This document shows positions 17,307 through 26,406 of a DNA stretch of 64,000 nt, piece by piece. The notes beneath the pieces are model-generated. The model was not told the origin of the DNA. It did not search any database and saw only the letters and a program-made list of their open reading frames with translations. A program made the translations under genes and the position numbers. Origin of the DNA: Thermophagus sp052400625 (GTDB taxonomy: Bacteria; Bacteroidota; Bacteroidia; Bacteroidales; Marinilabiliaceae); NCBI GenBank assembly GCA_052400625.1, contig JBQTGH010000001.1; one strand, given 5' to 3'. Positions within the stretch are counted from its first letter, which is position 1; each line of letters opens with the position of its first letter.

Positions 17307-18050
17307 TTATTTTTTAACCTGATCACTTATTTTTCCGAAACGTCTTTCCCGACCTTGAAAATCGAGTAATGCTTTAAAGAAATGTTCCTTGCGAAAATCG
17401 GGCCATAATACGTTACAAAAATACAATTCTGAGTAAGCAATCTGCCAAAGAAGAAAATTACTGATTCGCAATTCCCCACTGGTTCTAATCAACAACTCAG
17501 GATCAGGCATATACGACGTTTCAAGATAATGGCTAAAAATATCGGCATTGACCTGATCAACGTTCAATTTCCCATCCAACACATCTGATGCAATTTTCTT
17601 AACCCCTTCCACAATTTCCCAACGGGAACTGTAACTCAATGCCAGCACCAATGTTAGTCCATCATTATCTTTTGTTTGATCCATACAGGCGGTCAGCTTA
17701 TCCCGGACATCACCAGGCAAATTCTCTTTGCACCCAATGGTTTTAAGTTTGACATTATTATCCATTAAAGTCTTGGTTTCAGAAGAAATGGTTGAAACCA
17801 ACAAAGACATTAATGCATCCACTTCGGTTTTGGGGCGGCTCCAATTTTCAGTGGAAAAAGCGTAAAGTGTAAGAAATTTCAACCCCAATTCAGCGGCGGC
17901 TTCGGTCACCTCGCGTACCGATTTCACCCCTTGTTGATGTCCAAACACTCTGGCATTACCTCGTTTTCGCGCCCAGCGGCCATTTCCGTCCATAATAATG
18001 GCCACATGTTTCGGCAATTTTTTCTTATCGAGCTGCTCTTTTACTGACAT
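17307..18050 (-). CDS. uppS: Isoprenyl transferase (undecaprenyl diphosphate synthase)
   Basis: Cytosolic cis-prenyltransferase making the C55 lipid carrier for peptidoglycan and surface glycans. The family signature IIMDGNGRWARKRG holds the diphosphate-binding aspartate, and the closing LIRTSGELRISNFLLWQ, with SELYF and RFGK, is typical. The ORF is open to a TTG at 18071, but ATG 18050 (MSVKEQLDKK) gives the usual N terminus, so 247 residues are predicted. It is directly upstream of bamA with a 10-bp gap, the conserved Bacteroidota order. Confidence 0.95.
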   Translation of the reverse strand: MSVKEQLDKKKLPKHVAIIMDGNGRWARKRGNARVFGHQQGVKSVREVTEAAAELGLKFLTLYAFSTENWSRPKTEVDALMSLLVSTISSETKTLMDNNVKLKTIGCKENLPGDVRDKLTACMDQTKDNDGLTLVLALSYSSRWEIVEGVKKIASDVLDGKLNVDQVNADIFSHYLETSYMPDPELLIRTSGELRISNFLLWQIAYSELYFCNVLWPDFRKEHFFKALLDFQGRERRFGKISDQVKK

Positions 18051-18196
18051 AGAATACTCAAATTCATACAAAAAACTCTTTGGCCTTTATTTATTTCAGG
18101 CCTGAAACAGGTCTCCCTGAATAATACGTTGAAGCAAGGAATAAAGCAGAAATAGAATTAACTGGCAACATCACGTCGAAGAGAACTCCACAACAG

Positions 18197-18937
18197 TTAA
18201 TAACCGGCATTACACGTAACTCTTCGATGGTATAAATCAAACGTAACCAATAATCCTGCAAAAGAGTACCAATCATTGTTGTGCATAAAAGACGACTGAT
18301 TAAAACCATAGGGATCAGAAGGATCAATAGCTCCATGTCCCATCAAATCCAAATCATCCGCAAATGTTTTTCTAAAATTCCATTCCACTCCAACATGCAC
18401 CCAATCAGAAAGTTTCCATTTTATTCCTATGCCGATCGGCAAAGATAATATAAAATGTGGTTTTTCAGAATTATCCTCGTCACCTGAATTGTAACGACGA
18501 TACAATGTTGATGCCATGCCAGTAGATATGTATGGAGAAAAACGTGTTTCTTCAGAACGAAACGGATGGTCATACTGAAAAAAATTAATTTCTATTTGAG
18601 CCGCAAAATCAGCCATACTTCTCTTAAATCGATATTGTGAAGAAGTATACCCATCTTGAAGAGGATATCGAACATTCTGATCCGGATAATTTCCCTTTAA
18701 GTTTATCACTGTCAATCCGCCTTTAAAAGCTATACGACTATTGGCCACAACCCTGATTACTCCTCCCAATGATGGTTGAGCACGGTAAAATAATTGTCCA
18801 GGATTCAAATCTCCATAATAATAAGATGCCCCTAAAAAAAAACCACCTTCAATTCGATCCTGTCCCAAACTTCCGGAAGGATGCAAAAAAAGTGCTACCA
18901 TCAATACAATACAACAAATCCGGTAAAATAGAAGCAT
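18197..18937 (-). CDS. porG: PorG-like outer membrane barrel protein (DUF6089), type IX secretion
   Basis: 246-residue predicted outer membrane beta-barrel. ATG 18937 starts a signal peptide (about 1-24, ending GSLGQ); the ORF extends two codons further to a TTG. After it come alternating strands (GGFFLGASYYYGDLNPG, LPIGIGIKWKLSDWVHVGVEWNFRKTF). In Porphyromonas gingivalis the homologous gene porG lies next to uppS and bamA and encodes a barrel linked to the PorK/PorN ring of the type IX secretion machine. Gene order here is the same. The role is inferred from synteny and family. No C-terminal-domain cargo gene was found in this window. Confidence 0.8.
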   Translation of the reverse strand: MLLFYRICCIVLMVALFLHPSGSLGQDRIEGGFFLGASYYYGDLNPGQLFYRAQPSLGGVIRVVANSRIAFKGGLTVINLKGNYPDQNVRYPLQDGYTSSQYRFKRSMADFAAQIEINFFQYDHPFRSEETRFSPYISTGMASTLYRRYNSGDEDNSEKPHFILSLPIGIGIKWKLSDWVHVGVEWNFRKTFADDLDLMGHGAIDPSDPYGFNQSSFMHNNDWYSFAGLLVTFDLYHRRVTCNAGY

Positions 18938-19023
18938 TAACAAATAGAATTAAATCCTGACTTTCTCAAAAAACGTTATCCAATGCTCTTTATTGCTGAA
19001 ATCACAGATACATTTCAAAAAGA

Positions 19024-19902
19024 TCAGTTACGCTTATCTGCTCCCCACATTAATTTATTTCTCAGCGTGGAATAGAAACTATGATTGGTTCTTTGAACCA
19101 TATTAACAGTAAAAGCAGCCTTCCTGATCTTGATCTCTGTTTCCACATCCACAACCACGCTTCTTGAGTCGAGCGAGGCTAAAAATTTTCCACCTCTTGC
19201 TTCCATTTTTAGAGTCAGCTCCATATTATCAGGCACCACCAAAGGCCGAACCGTCAAATTATGAGGTGCAATAGGGGTAATTATCAACCCCTGCGAGGCG
19301 GGATGCATAATAGGGCCACCGACACTTAAAGAATAGGCTGTGGAACCGGTTGGGGTGCTCACAATAAGTCCGTCTGCCCAATAAGAATTCAGGAATTCAT
19401 TATTCAGATACACATGAATAGTAATCATTGAGGAGCTGTCCTGCTTATGGACTGCCAGCTCATTTAATGCAAAATTAAAATCGCCGATAAATTTTTTGGG
19501 TGATGTTAACTCCAGTACAGAGAGATTTTTAACATCATACAATCCCTTTTCAATTTCCTGAAGTGCGGCCGGAAGTTCATGACGGGAAATATCAGCCAGA
19601 AACCCTAATCTTCCACTATTAATTCCAACCACCGGAATTCCCGTATCTCTCACAAAAGTAACTGCCTGTAAAAATGTACCATCCCCACCAATACTGAACA
19701 CCATATCCACCAGAGGTAGTTCTTCAGGAGTAGAAAAAAAACCTTCCACCTCCGGTTTTAAGTTCACCTTTTCCACCAGGAATTCATAAAAAGGCTTGAA
19801 AATTATTATTTTTATGGACTTTTGATGGAGATAATCAAATAACTGATGACAATTATTAAAAAAAATTTCTCCAAAACTTTTTCCAAATATGGCAACTTCC
19901 AT
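19024..19902 (-). CDS. nadK: NAD kinase
   Basis: Phosphorylates NAD to NADP. The 292-residue product starts at ATG 19902 (MEVAIFGKSF), chosen over an upstream TTG at 19944 because family members begin at this strand. Signature motifs are present: GGDGTFLQAV with the catalytic aspartate, NSGRLGFLAD, NELAVHK, and the nucleotide-binding STPTGSTAYSLSVGGPI. It follows the CBS-domain gene with a 44-bp gap and precedes porG; this CBS-nadK-porG-uppS-bamA order recurs in Bacteroidota. Confidence 0.95.
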   Translation of the reverse strand: MEVAIFGKSFGEIFFNNCHQLFDYLHQKSIKIIIFKPFYEFLVEKVNLKPEVEGFFSTPEELPLVDMVFSIGGDGTFLQAVTFVRDTGIPVVGINSGRLGFLADISRHELPAALQEIEKGLYDVKNLSVLELTSPKKFIGDFNFALNELAVHKQDSSSMITIHVYLNNEFLNSYWADGLIVSTPTGSTAYSLSVGGPIMHPASQGLIITPIAPHNLTVRPLVVPDNMELTLKMEARGGKFLASLDSRSVVVDVETEIKIRKAAFTVNMVQRTNHSFYSTLRNKLMWGADKRN

Positions 19903-19946
19903 TCTTTTTTGAGAACGAAGATAAACAATTCGGGATGAAATCAATC

Positions 19947-20612
19947 TCAGATACTCAGGTATTTCATCAGGGATTCAAAATTACGACGGGTCGTGTCATC
20001 CACTCTTGGTTCTCCCACATAGGTTGACCTGATATTATAACCATATCGTACAAAAGCATTCTCTACCGAACTGATATCGACCCGATTCAACTTTATGGTA
20101 ATTTTAAGTTGCTCATCTCCCTGTTTCTGTGACACATACAAACTTAAGATTTTAGCATTCGAATCCTCTACAATACGAGAGATTTCTGATAAAGCATAAT
20201 CACGAGGCCCCACTTCAATTTCGATGATACCACCCGGGGTTTGCGCTGCAATCAGCTCAGAAAATCTGATCAACAAATCGTTTTGGGTGATTACCCCCAT
20301 GTACTCTTGTTCCTCACTCAATACCGGCACAATTGTTAATTTAAGACGCGCAGCAATTTCAATCACCTCATATATATGCTGATGCTCGAACACATAAGGC
20401 ACAATAAGTGACAGTTTATGATTTCCCAACGGTTCATCCACTGCATTCAAATCATAGATATCAGCATCTGAAATGAGGCCAAGAAATACTTTATTGTTGA
20501 CAATTGGCAGGTGTGAGACTCTGAACACCTCCATCCAGTTCAGTGCATCAGCACCTGTATCGGACGTTTTCAGAGCAGGAACAATTTCGGATATTAAATC
20601 TTTCGCCAACAT
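19947..20612 (-). CDS. CBS-domain protein upstream of nadK
   Basis: 221-residue cytosolic protein. Two CBS motifs form a Bateman pair (about 1-60 and 65-125) that usually binds adenine nucleotides. A C-terminal ACT-like region (about 128-205) follows, with the pattern GGIIEIEVGPRDYALSEISRIVEDSNAKILS. No catalytic motif is visible, so it is probably a sensor or regulator; position directly before nadK suggests a nucleotide-linked role, but the partner is unknown. First gene of the leftward envelope block. Confidence 0.85.
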   Translation of the reverse strand: MLAKDLISEIVPALKTSDTGADALNWMEVFRVSHLPIVNNKVFLGLISDADIYDLNAVDEPLGNHKLSLIVPYVFEHQHIYEVIEIAARLKLTIVPVLSEEQEYMGVITQNDLLIRFSELIAAQTPGGIIEIEVGPRDYALSEISRIVEDSNAKILSLYVSQKQGDEQLKITIKLNRVDISSVENAFVRYGYNIRSTYVGEPRVDDTTRRNFESLMKYLSI

Positions 20613-20776
20613 AAAAATACGCTTTCACGAAATACTTTGTAACTTTACCATTTTAAAAGAAACTGGCCAATGTTAAAGAATCTCTATTGCTGAAAATTAC
20701 ATTCAATATTTTAAACATACAAGCCATTTGGGTGTTTTATTTTCCGATAATTTAATTTTTAAGTCGCATTCCAATT

Positions 20777-21496
20777 ATGACAAAACTAAGTGTAAATATT
20801 AATAAAATTGCAACCCTTCGAAACTCCAGAGGGGGTAATACTCCCAATGTTTTAAAAGCAGCCATCGATGTCCAAAACTTTGGGGCAGATGGCGTCACAG
20901 TTCATCCCAGGCCTGATCAACGCCATATCAAGTATAAGGATGTATATGAGATTCGACCCATTATCAAAACTGAGTTTAATATTGAAGGCTACCCTTCTCC
21001 CCAATTCATGGAATTGGTTAAAGCCGTTCATCCTCATCAAGTAACACTTGTCCCTGATCCCCCTGATGCTCTAACATCGAATTCAGGATGGGATACGATC
21101 AATCATCTTTCATTTCTACAAGACATTATCGGGGAGCTTAAAGAGTGCGGAATTCGAACATCCATTTTTATGGACCCAGATCCGGACTTAATTATTAATG
21201 CTGCAAAAACCAATACCGATCGAATAGAGTTATATACAGAGCCCTATGCAACCATGTACCCCCAAGACCCTGAAAAAGCCATTGCCCCCTTTATAGAGGC
21301 TGCAAATATTGCGAATAAAGCAGGGCTTAGAATAAACGCCGGACACGATCTCAATTTACAGAATCTAAAATTCTTCAACGAACGAATTCCTTTTTTAAAG
21401 GAAGTTTCCATAGGTCATGCATTAATTAGTGATGCCTTATATTATGGTCTGGAATTAACCATTAATAAGTACAAAGAATTACTCATCAGGGAATAA
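20777..21496 (+). CDS. pdxJ: Pyridoxine 5'-phosphate synthase
   Basis: TIM-barrel enzyme that condenses 1-deoxy-xylulose 5-phosphate with 3-amino-2-oxopropyl phosphate in vitamin B6 synthesis. The 239-residue chain has the expected N terminus (LSVNINKIATLRNSRGG), the phosphate-binding TVHPRPDQRHI and late GLRINAGHDLN and EVSIGHALISDAL motifs. It is divergent from the CBS-nadK block and forms a tight pair with the following hydrolase (5-bp gap). Confidence 0.96.
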   Translation: MTKLSVNINKIATLRNSRGGNTPNVLKAAIDVQNFGADGVTVHPRPDQRHIKYKDVYEIRPIIKTEFNIEGYPSPQFMELVKAVHPHQVTLVPDPPDALTSNSGWDTINHLSFLQDIIGELKECGIRTSIFMDPDPDLIINAAKTNTDRIELYTEPYATMYPQDPEKAIAPFIEAANIANKAGLRINAGHDLNLQNLKFFNERIPFLKEVSIGHALISDALYYGLELTINKYKELLIRE

Positions 21497-21501
21497 TAAA
21501 A

Positions 21502-22305
21502 ATGGAACTTTTCTATCGCGATAAAGGTCACGGTAACAAAACCATTGTTATCGTGCATGGTCTTTATGGATCTTCTGACAACTGGTTGACGGTCGCCAAG
21601 AGTTTTGAAAATGATTATAGAGTAATCCTCGTTGATCAGCGAAACCATGGTCGATCGCCTCACAGTGAGGAACAAACTTACGAAGCAATGTCAGGCGACA
21701 TTTATGAACTTTTAAAAAAGATCAATCTAGAAAAAGCGATTCTTCTTGGGCATAGTATGGGCGGAAAAACAGTAATGCGCTTTTGTATGGACCATCCGGA
21801 AATGACAGAAAAACTGATAGTGGTCGATATTGCGCCAAAATCGTATCGTTCTTTTTCCAATTTTGCAGAAGTAACCGCTGACCATCAAAAAATCGTAGAA
21901 GAATTAATATCATTAAATCCGCTCCAATATTCAGATCGACGAACCATTGATGAGATTCTGAAAGCTTCATTTCCTTCACAAAAGTTGAGGGCTTTTCTGA
22001 TGAAAAACCTGAAAAGAAATAAAATGGGTAAATACTTTTGGCAATTAAATCTTGAAGCCTTAAAGAATAACATGGATGAAATCATGGACGGTTTTTCAGG
22101 GATAAAAAAACCTAATCATAAAATGCCGGAAACCATTTTTATCAGAGGGGAAAAATCCCCCTATATTCATGATGAAGATGCACTGGTAATCAATCAATTT
22201 TTTCCAGGTTCACAAATTGTCTCCATTCCAGGTGCCGGACACTGGGTCCATGCCGAAAAGAAAGAACTCTTTGTCAAAACCGTTCGATATTTCCTGGATG
22301 AGTAG
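21502..22305 (+). CDS. Alpha/beta hydrolase (YbfF-like esterase)
   Basis: 267-residue alpha/beta-hydrolase fold protein. The oxyanion region is HGLYGSSDNW (about 19-28), the nucleophile elbow GHSMGGK gives catalytic Ser at about 89, and the C-terminal GAGHWVHAE carries the catalytic His at about 247. It resembles the YbfF acyl-CoA/ester hydrolase group. It is in a probable operon with pdxJ. Natural substrate is unknown. Confidence 0.85.
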   Translation: MELFYRDKGHGNKTIVIVHGLYGSSDNWLTVAKSFENDYRVILVDQRNHGRSPHSEEQTYEAMSGDIYELLKKINLEKAILLGHSMGGKTVMRFCMDHPEMTEKLIVVDIAPKSYRSFSNFAEVTADHQKIVEELISLNPLQYSDRRTIDEILKASFPSQKLRAFLMKNLKRNKMGKYFWQLNLEALKNNMDEIMDGFSGIKKPNHKMPETIFIRGEKSPYIHDEDALVINQFFPGSQIVSIPGAGHWVHAEKKELFVKTVRYFLDE

Positions 22306-22346
22306 AGAGGCTTCGGTTAAATTTTATACAATGAATATCAGACATT

Positions 22347-23063
22347 TCAAACAGAAATTACTTTTTCTGTATCCAATAATTCTTCCCCCTTTAACCTAAG
22401 GAATAGTTGCACCGTAGCCAACACATCTTTTTCACAATATTTGGCGATTCGTTCTACATCATTATCTTCATAATAAACTCTGGCCACCTGACTTCCATCA
22501 ATATCATCCTTTGGGGATGGGATTCCAAGAATGTGTGTCAACAAATTAAGCGAGGTATAGTGCTTGTAGTCACCAAATTTCCAGAGATCCAGAGTATCGA
22601 TAAATTTCACCTCCCATGGTTTTTTGCCAGCTACATCAAGAATATCTGGTAACGGTAAACCATTCACAATCATTCTTCGGGCAATGTAAGGAAAATCAAA
22701 TTCTTTAACATTGTGCCCGCAAATATTGGTACCGGGCTTTGAAGTGAAACTTTTCAGTGCGGAAGAAAAATCTTGAAGAAGCATTTTCTCATCGTGCCCG
22801 AAAAATGATTTAATTCTTAAAGTACGTCCTCCCTGTTCTGGCTTAAGAATTCCGGCCGATATACAGATAATTTTTCCAAACTCAGCATAAATACCTGCTC
22901 TGGCATAATCCTCATCCGGCGGCACATCGCCACCCGAAGTTTTGGCTGATTTATTAATCCACAATGCCTTCATAGTATCGTCAAGATTTTCAAAACTTTC
23001 ATACTGGGGCACAGTTTCAATATCAATATACATTATCTTTTCAGGATGAATATCATTAAGCAT
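22347..23063 (-). CDS. Predicted 3'-5' exonuclease (PolB-exonuclease-like, RNase H fold)
   Basis: 238-residue protein of the DEDDy exonuclease group related to the proofreading domain of family B polymerases. Exo I is YIDIETVP (about 12-19), exo II is GHNVKEFDFPYIARR (about 118-132), and exo III is in the YCEKDVLATVQLF region (about 210-222), supplying the acidic and tyrosine residues. It has no polymerase domain. The nucleic acid substrate is unknown. Transcribed alone, convergent with the hydrolase. Confidence 0.85.
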   Translation of the reverse strand: MLNDIHPEKIMYIDIETVPQYESFENLDDTMKALWINKSAKTSGGDVPPDEDYARAGIYAEFGKIICISAGILKPEQGGRTLRIKSFFGHDEKMLLQDFSSALKSFTSKPGTNICGHNVKEFDFPYIARRMIVNGLPLPDILDVAGKKPWEVKFIDTLDLWKFGDYKHYTSLNLLTHILGIPSPKDDIDGSQVARVYYEDNDVERIAKYCEKDVLATVQLFLRLKGEELLDTEKVISV

Positions 23064-23295
23064 GGCGTAGAATTTTGGAATAATTTATCTCAATAAAAAT
23101 CAAGTTTCAATCGCTCTAGCACAAATAAGGCATAGAATTAAAAGCAATATAATCTTTGCATACTTTTGGTAAAATCAAAATGCAAAATAATAATTTTTTT
23201 GCCTTTTCAAGCACTTTGAAACACTTCAGAAAATATGTTTTTTATACTTTTACACCACTAAAAAAACTTTTGATTCAATCTATTTTTAACATCCT

Positions 23296-23595
23296 ATGAT
23301 TAAACACATTGTACTTTTCAAATTCAAGAGCTCCACAAACGAAGCAAATAAGAAGTCTCAAATCCTTTCGATCAAGACCAATCTTGAAGCATTAATTGAC
23401 AAAACTGAGAGTCTGAAAAAAATAGAAGTGGGAATCAACTGCAATGACAATGAAAAATATGACATGGCCTTAACCACTGAATTCGAAGATATGGAAGGGC
23501 TTAAGGCTTATGCCACTCATCCTGAACATTTGAAGGTGTTGGCAATGATCAAAGAAATACTAGTTGAGCGCGCCTGCGTTGATTATGAAGTTTAA
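23296..23595 (+). CDS. Dabb-family stress-responsive A/B barrel protein
   Basis: 99-residue dimeric alpha-beta barrel domain protein. The opening MIKHIVLFKFK and the YDMALTTEFEDMEGLKAYATHPEH segment are typical of the Dabb family, whose members include stress proteins and small cyclases. No specific reaction can be inferred. A TACTTTTG -7-like element lies at 23161-23168, about 130 bp upstream. The gene ends beside a very strong inverted repeat shared with lysA. Confidence 0.88.
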   Translation: MIKHIVLFKFKSSTNEANKKSQILSIKTNLEALIDKTESLKKIEVGINCNDNEKYDMALTTEFEDMEGLKAYATHPEHLKVLAMIKEILVERACVDYEV

Positions 23596-23601
23596 AACAA
23601 A

Positions 23602-23664
23602 ACTACAGATGATAAACATAGCGGAAAAAAAATCTATCCATCCTCTTTGTTTATCATCTGTAGT
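23602..23664 (-). terminator. 17-bp perfect inverted repeat, terminator of lysA
   Basis: ACTACAGATGATAAACA (23602-23618) and its exact reverse complement (23648-23664) enclose a 29-nt loop between two converging genes. On the minus strand the stem is followed by TTTTGTTTT, so it should end lysA transcription. On the plus strand no T run follows. It is the longest perfect inverted repeat I noticed in the window. Confidence 0.65.
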
Positions 23665-23670
23665 AAGTTC

Positions 23671-24825
23671 TTAAACGGTATCAGAATAATAGGTTCCGGG
23701 TTCTTTTCGCAAATTATAATGAGATACCATTACTTCACCATAAGCGCCTGCACTTCTGATTGCCACCAGATCTCCTCTTTTCATTTCTGGCAAATCAAGC
23801 GCTTTTCCAAAGCTGTCAGAAGATTCGCAAATGGGGCCTACAACATCGTATCTAACTTTCTCTCCATCTCTATCAGCCAGATTTTCTATTTTATGACTGG
23901 CCTGATAAAGTGCAGGTCTTATTAAATCGGTCATCCCAGCATCTAGGATGGCAAAACGTTTTTTTACCCCCTCTTTGACATACAAAACTCTGGAAATTAA
24001 ATTTCCGCATTGCGCTACAACAGATCTTCCCAATTCAAAGTGTAACTCTTGGTCGGGTTTTAATTCCAGAAAATCTTTAAACACTTTAAAATAAGAGTAG
24101 AAATCAGGGATAGGCATGCCATCCGGATCATGGTAATCCACACCAAATCCACCTCCCACATTAATCAATCTGGGAAACAAATGTCGGGAAATAAACCACT
24201 CCTGCAATTCATTTATACGCAAACACAATTCCTTAAAATTATCCAGATCCGTAATTTGAGATCCTATATGAAAATGCATTCCTTGAAATTGAATGTATTT
24301 CATCTGCCGCATCTCCTCTACAACCTTTTCAAGTTCAGATATCCCAATTCCAAATTTATTTTCATCAAGTCCGGTAGTTATGTAATGGTGTGTATTGGCA
24401 TTTACATTGGGATTAATTCTGAGGGCCACTCGTGCTTTTTTCCCCACCTTTCGAGCTAATTCATGAATAACCTCCAGTTCGGCCAGAGACTCTACATTGA
24501 AACAGGCAATGTCATTTTCAAGTCCCATTTCAATTTCCCAATCTGTTTTTCCTACCCCTGCAAAAACAACACCACCAGGAGGAAAACCTAATTCCAAGGC
24601 TTTCTTCATCTCATTTCCACTCACGCAATCTACGCCAAAATCATACTGGCATATACGTTCCAGAATACGGTCGTTGGCATTGGCTTTTACCGCATAATGA
24701 ATATGAAACCCATACCTCTGAGACTCTCTCTTTATAAAAGCCAGAGTCTCTTCCAGCAGAGACATATCATAATAATAAAAAGGGGTTCGAAGATCCTTAA
24801 ACTTTTCAGTAGGAAATATAGTCAT
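23671..24825 (-). CDS. lysA: Diaminopimelate decarboxylase
   Basis: Last step of lysine synthesis: PLP-dependent decarboxylation of meso-diaminopimelate. ATG 24825 (MTIFPTEKF) gives 384 residues; a GTG at 24858 would overlap lysC. The PLP lysine is in HYAVKANAN (about 45-52), with the glycine-rich NVGGGFGVDY phosphate loop near 215 and the substrate motif GPICESSDSFGKAL near 328 carrying the active-site cysteine. It follows lysC by 16 bp, so the two are co-transcribed and controlled by the leader upstream of lysC. Confidence 0.95.
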   Translation of the reverse strand: MTIFPTEKFKDLRTPFYYYDMSLLEETLAFIKRESQRYGFHIHYAVKANANDRILERICQYDFGVDCVSGNEMKKALELGFPPGGVVFAGVGKTDWEIEMGLENDIACFNVESLAELEVIHELARKVGKKARVALRINPNVNANTHHYITTGLDENKFGIGISELEKVVEEMRQMKYIQFQGMHFHIGSQITDLDNFKELCLRINELQEWFISRHLFPRLINVGGGFGVDYHDPDGMPIPDFYSYFKVFKDFLELKPDQELHFELGRSVVAQCGNLISRVLYVKEGVKKRFAILDAGMTDLIRPALYQASHKIENLADRDGEKVRYDVVGPICESSDSFGKALDLPEMKRGDLVAIRSAGAYGEVMVSHYNLRKEPGTYYSDTV

Positions 24826-24841
24826 GATATGAGGAGAAAAA

Positions 24842-26152
24842 TCAAAATAATTTAGCACTCAAAGCCCTAAGAGCTTTAACCTTATCTTTAACGTGAACCA
24901 GCAGAGATATGTTATGCTCGCTCCCCCCATAGGAAATCATTCTTATGGGAATATCCTTCAATGCTTCAAAAATCCTGTTGGCATAACCATTGTTCTCAGC
25001 CACCAAGTCACCAACCACACACACAATAACCTGATCTCTGTCAACTTCAACAGTACTAAATTTTCGTAAATCATCGACAATTTCCTCCAAATGACGATCG
25101 TTATCAATAGTTACCGAAACACCAACTTCAGAGGTCGTAATCATATCGATTGGTGTCTTATAACTTTCGAAAATTTCGAAGACTTTCCGCAAAAAACCAT
25201 AAGCTAGAAGCATCCGTCCCGATTTAATTTTAATGGCTGTAATATTATCTTTGGCAGCAACGGCAGTAAGTCTTCCCTTATGCTGAGAAGATGTAATTCT
25301 TGTTCCCGGTGCCTTAGAATCCATGGTATTAAGTAATCGAACCGGAATATTAGCAAGTTTGGCAGGCAACACACTGGTGGGATGGAGAATTTTTGCTCCG
25401 AAATAGGCCAACTCAGCAGCTTCGTCAAAGGAAAGCTCTGCTATTGATTTGGTATCTTCGACATACCTTGGATCATTGTTGTGCATCCCATCAATATCTG
25501 TCCATATTTGTATTTCTACTGCATCAACGGCAGCACCGATAAGGGATGCGGAATAGTCACTTCCACCGCGCTGCAGATTATCAACCTCACCAAAAGCATT
25601 ACGACAGATATACCCCTGAGTAATATACAAATGTTTATTTGGAGCACTTTTTAAAAGACGCTGCAGATTCTCTCTAATATATACTGTATCCGGCTCATTA
25701 TTTTTATTGGTGCGCATGAAATCGAGTGCTGGCAGTAGCACTGAATTATACCCTTTTTCCTGGAGATAAAAGTTAAACAAAGCCGTTGTAATTAACTCTC
25801 CCTGAGCCAAAATAGATTTTTCCTCGAATACGGTAAATACATCTTTAGTAAAAGACCGGATATAATCAAAATGAGATTTTACCAGTTCAACACTCTTTTT
25901 TCGGTATTCCTCCTCTGAAAAAAGATCTTTAACGGTATCAAGATAACTTTTTTCCAACCGATTGATGACCTCATTGGCCCCATCGTAATTCTTTTTATAT
26001 AAATAATTTGCAATTTCAACCAAACTATTGGTTGTTCCTGCCATCGCAGATAACACAATAATTTTATTATCCGGAGAAGTCACTAAACTTGCTACTCCCT
26101 TCATCCTTTCAGCAGATCCAACGGAGGTTCCACCAAATTTTAATACCTTCAT
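24842..26152 (-). CDS. lysC: Aspartokinase
   Basis: Phosphorylates aspartate, the entry step to lysine, threonine, methionine and diaminopimelate. The 436-residue monofunctional form opens with VLKFGGTSVGSAER (kinase motif), has GRGGSDYSA-type sequence as LQRGGSDYSASLIGAA (about 195-210), and two C-terminal ACT regulatory domains (about 300-436). Feedback control by lysine or threonine is likely through the ACT domains. It is first in a lysC-lysA operon behind a leader of about 200 nt that can form nested stems. Confidence 0.95.
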   Translation of the reverse strand: MKVLKFGGTSVGSAERMKGVASLVTSPDNKIIVLSAMAGTTNSLVEIANYLYKKNYDGANEVINRLEKSYLDTVKDLFSEEEYRKKSVELVKSHFDYIRSFTKDVFTVFEEKSILAQGELITTALFNFYLQEKGYNSVLLPALDFMRTNKNNEPDTVYIRENLQRLLKSAPNKHLYITQGYICRNAFGEVDNLQRGGSDYSASLIGAAVDAVEIQIWTDIDGMHNNDPRYVEDTKSIAELSFDEAAELAYFGAKILHPTSVLPAKLANIPVRLLNTMDSKAPGTRITSSQHKGRLTAVAAKDNITAIKIKSGRMLLAYGFLRKVFEIFESYKTPIDMITTSEVGVSVTIDNDRHLEEIVDDLRKFSTVEVDRDQVIVCVVGDLVAENNGYANRIFEALKDIPIRMISYGGSEHNISLLVHVKDKVKALRALSAKLF

Positions 26153-26174
26153 TTGCTCAAAAATTAATTAACAC

Positions 26175-26285
26175 CTTGAATCCAGACGGGATTGTAAGCT
26201 TTTTATTCCAAGCGAAGTAAACCAGTCCTAAAAAAACTAATCAAATGGTACTTCCTCCGGTCCTATACAACTTTCCAGATTCAAG
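26175..26285 (-). promoter_or_regulatory. Structured RNA leader of lysC-lysA
   Basis: In the leader transcript a 12-bp stem forms between the segments at 26274-26285 and 26175-26186, with ten Watson-Crick and two G-U pairs. Inside it GAAGTACCA (26254-26246) pairs with TGGTTTACTTC (26224-26214) with a two-base bulge, around a 21-nt loop. The outer stem ends 22 nt before the lysC start codon. It does not show the conserved core I would expect of a lysine riboswitch. It could be an uncharacterised cis-regulatory element or simply a stable leader. Confidence 0.45.
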
Positions 26286-26362
26286 CCAGTTGAACCTTTA
26301 ATTGTTATTGGTATCCTGTAATATGCAATCCAACACTATTAATTTAGCACTTTTTCAGCCTG

Positions 26363-26391
26363 CAAAGTTATAATTTTAAATCAAATCACAA
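26363..26391 (-). promoter_or_regulatory. Promoter of lysC-lysA
   Basis: On the minus strand TTG (26391-26389), 18 bp, TAACTTTG (26370-26363). Transcription should start near 26356, giving a leader of about 200 nt. Confidence 0.65.
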
Positions 26392-26406
26392 CATTTTTCT
26401 CACACA

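Noticed and set aside
26153..26391. Known lysine (L-box) riboswitch
   Set aside because: The conserved riboswitch core was not recognised by eye; the leader is kept as an uncharacterised structured element instead.
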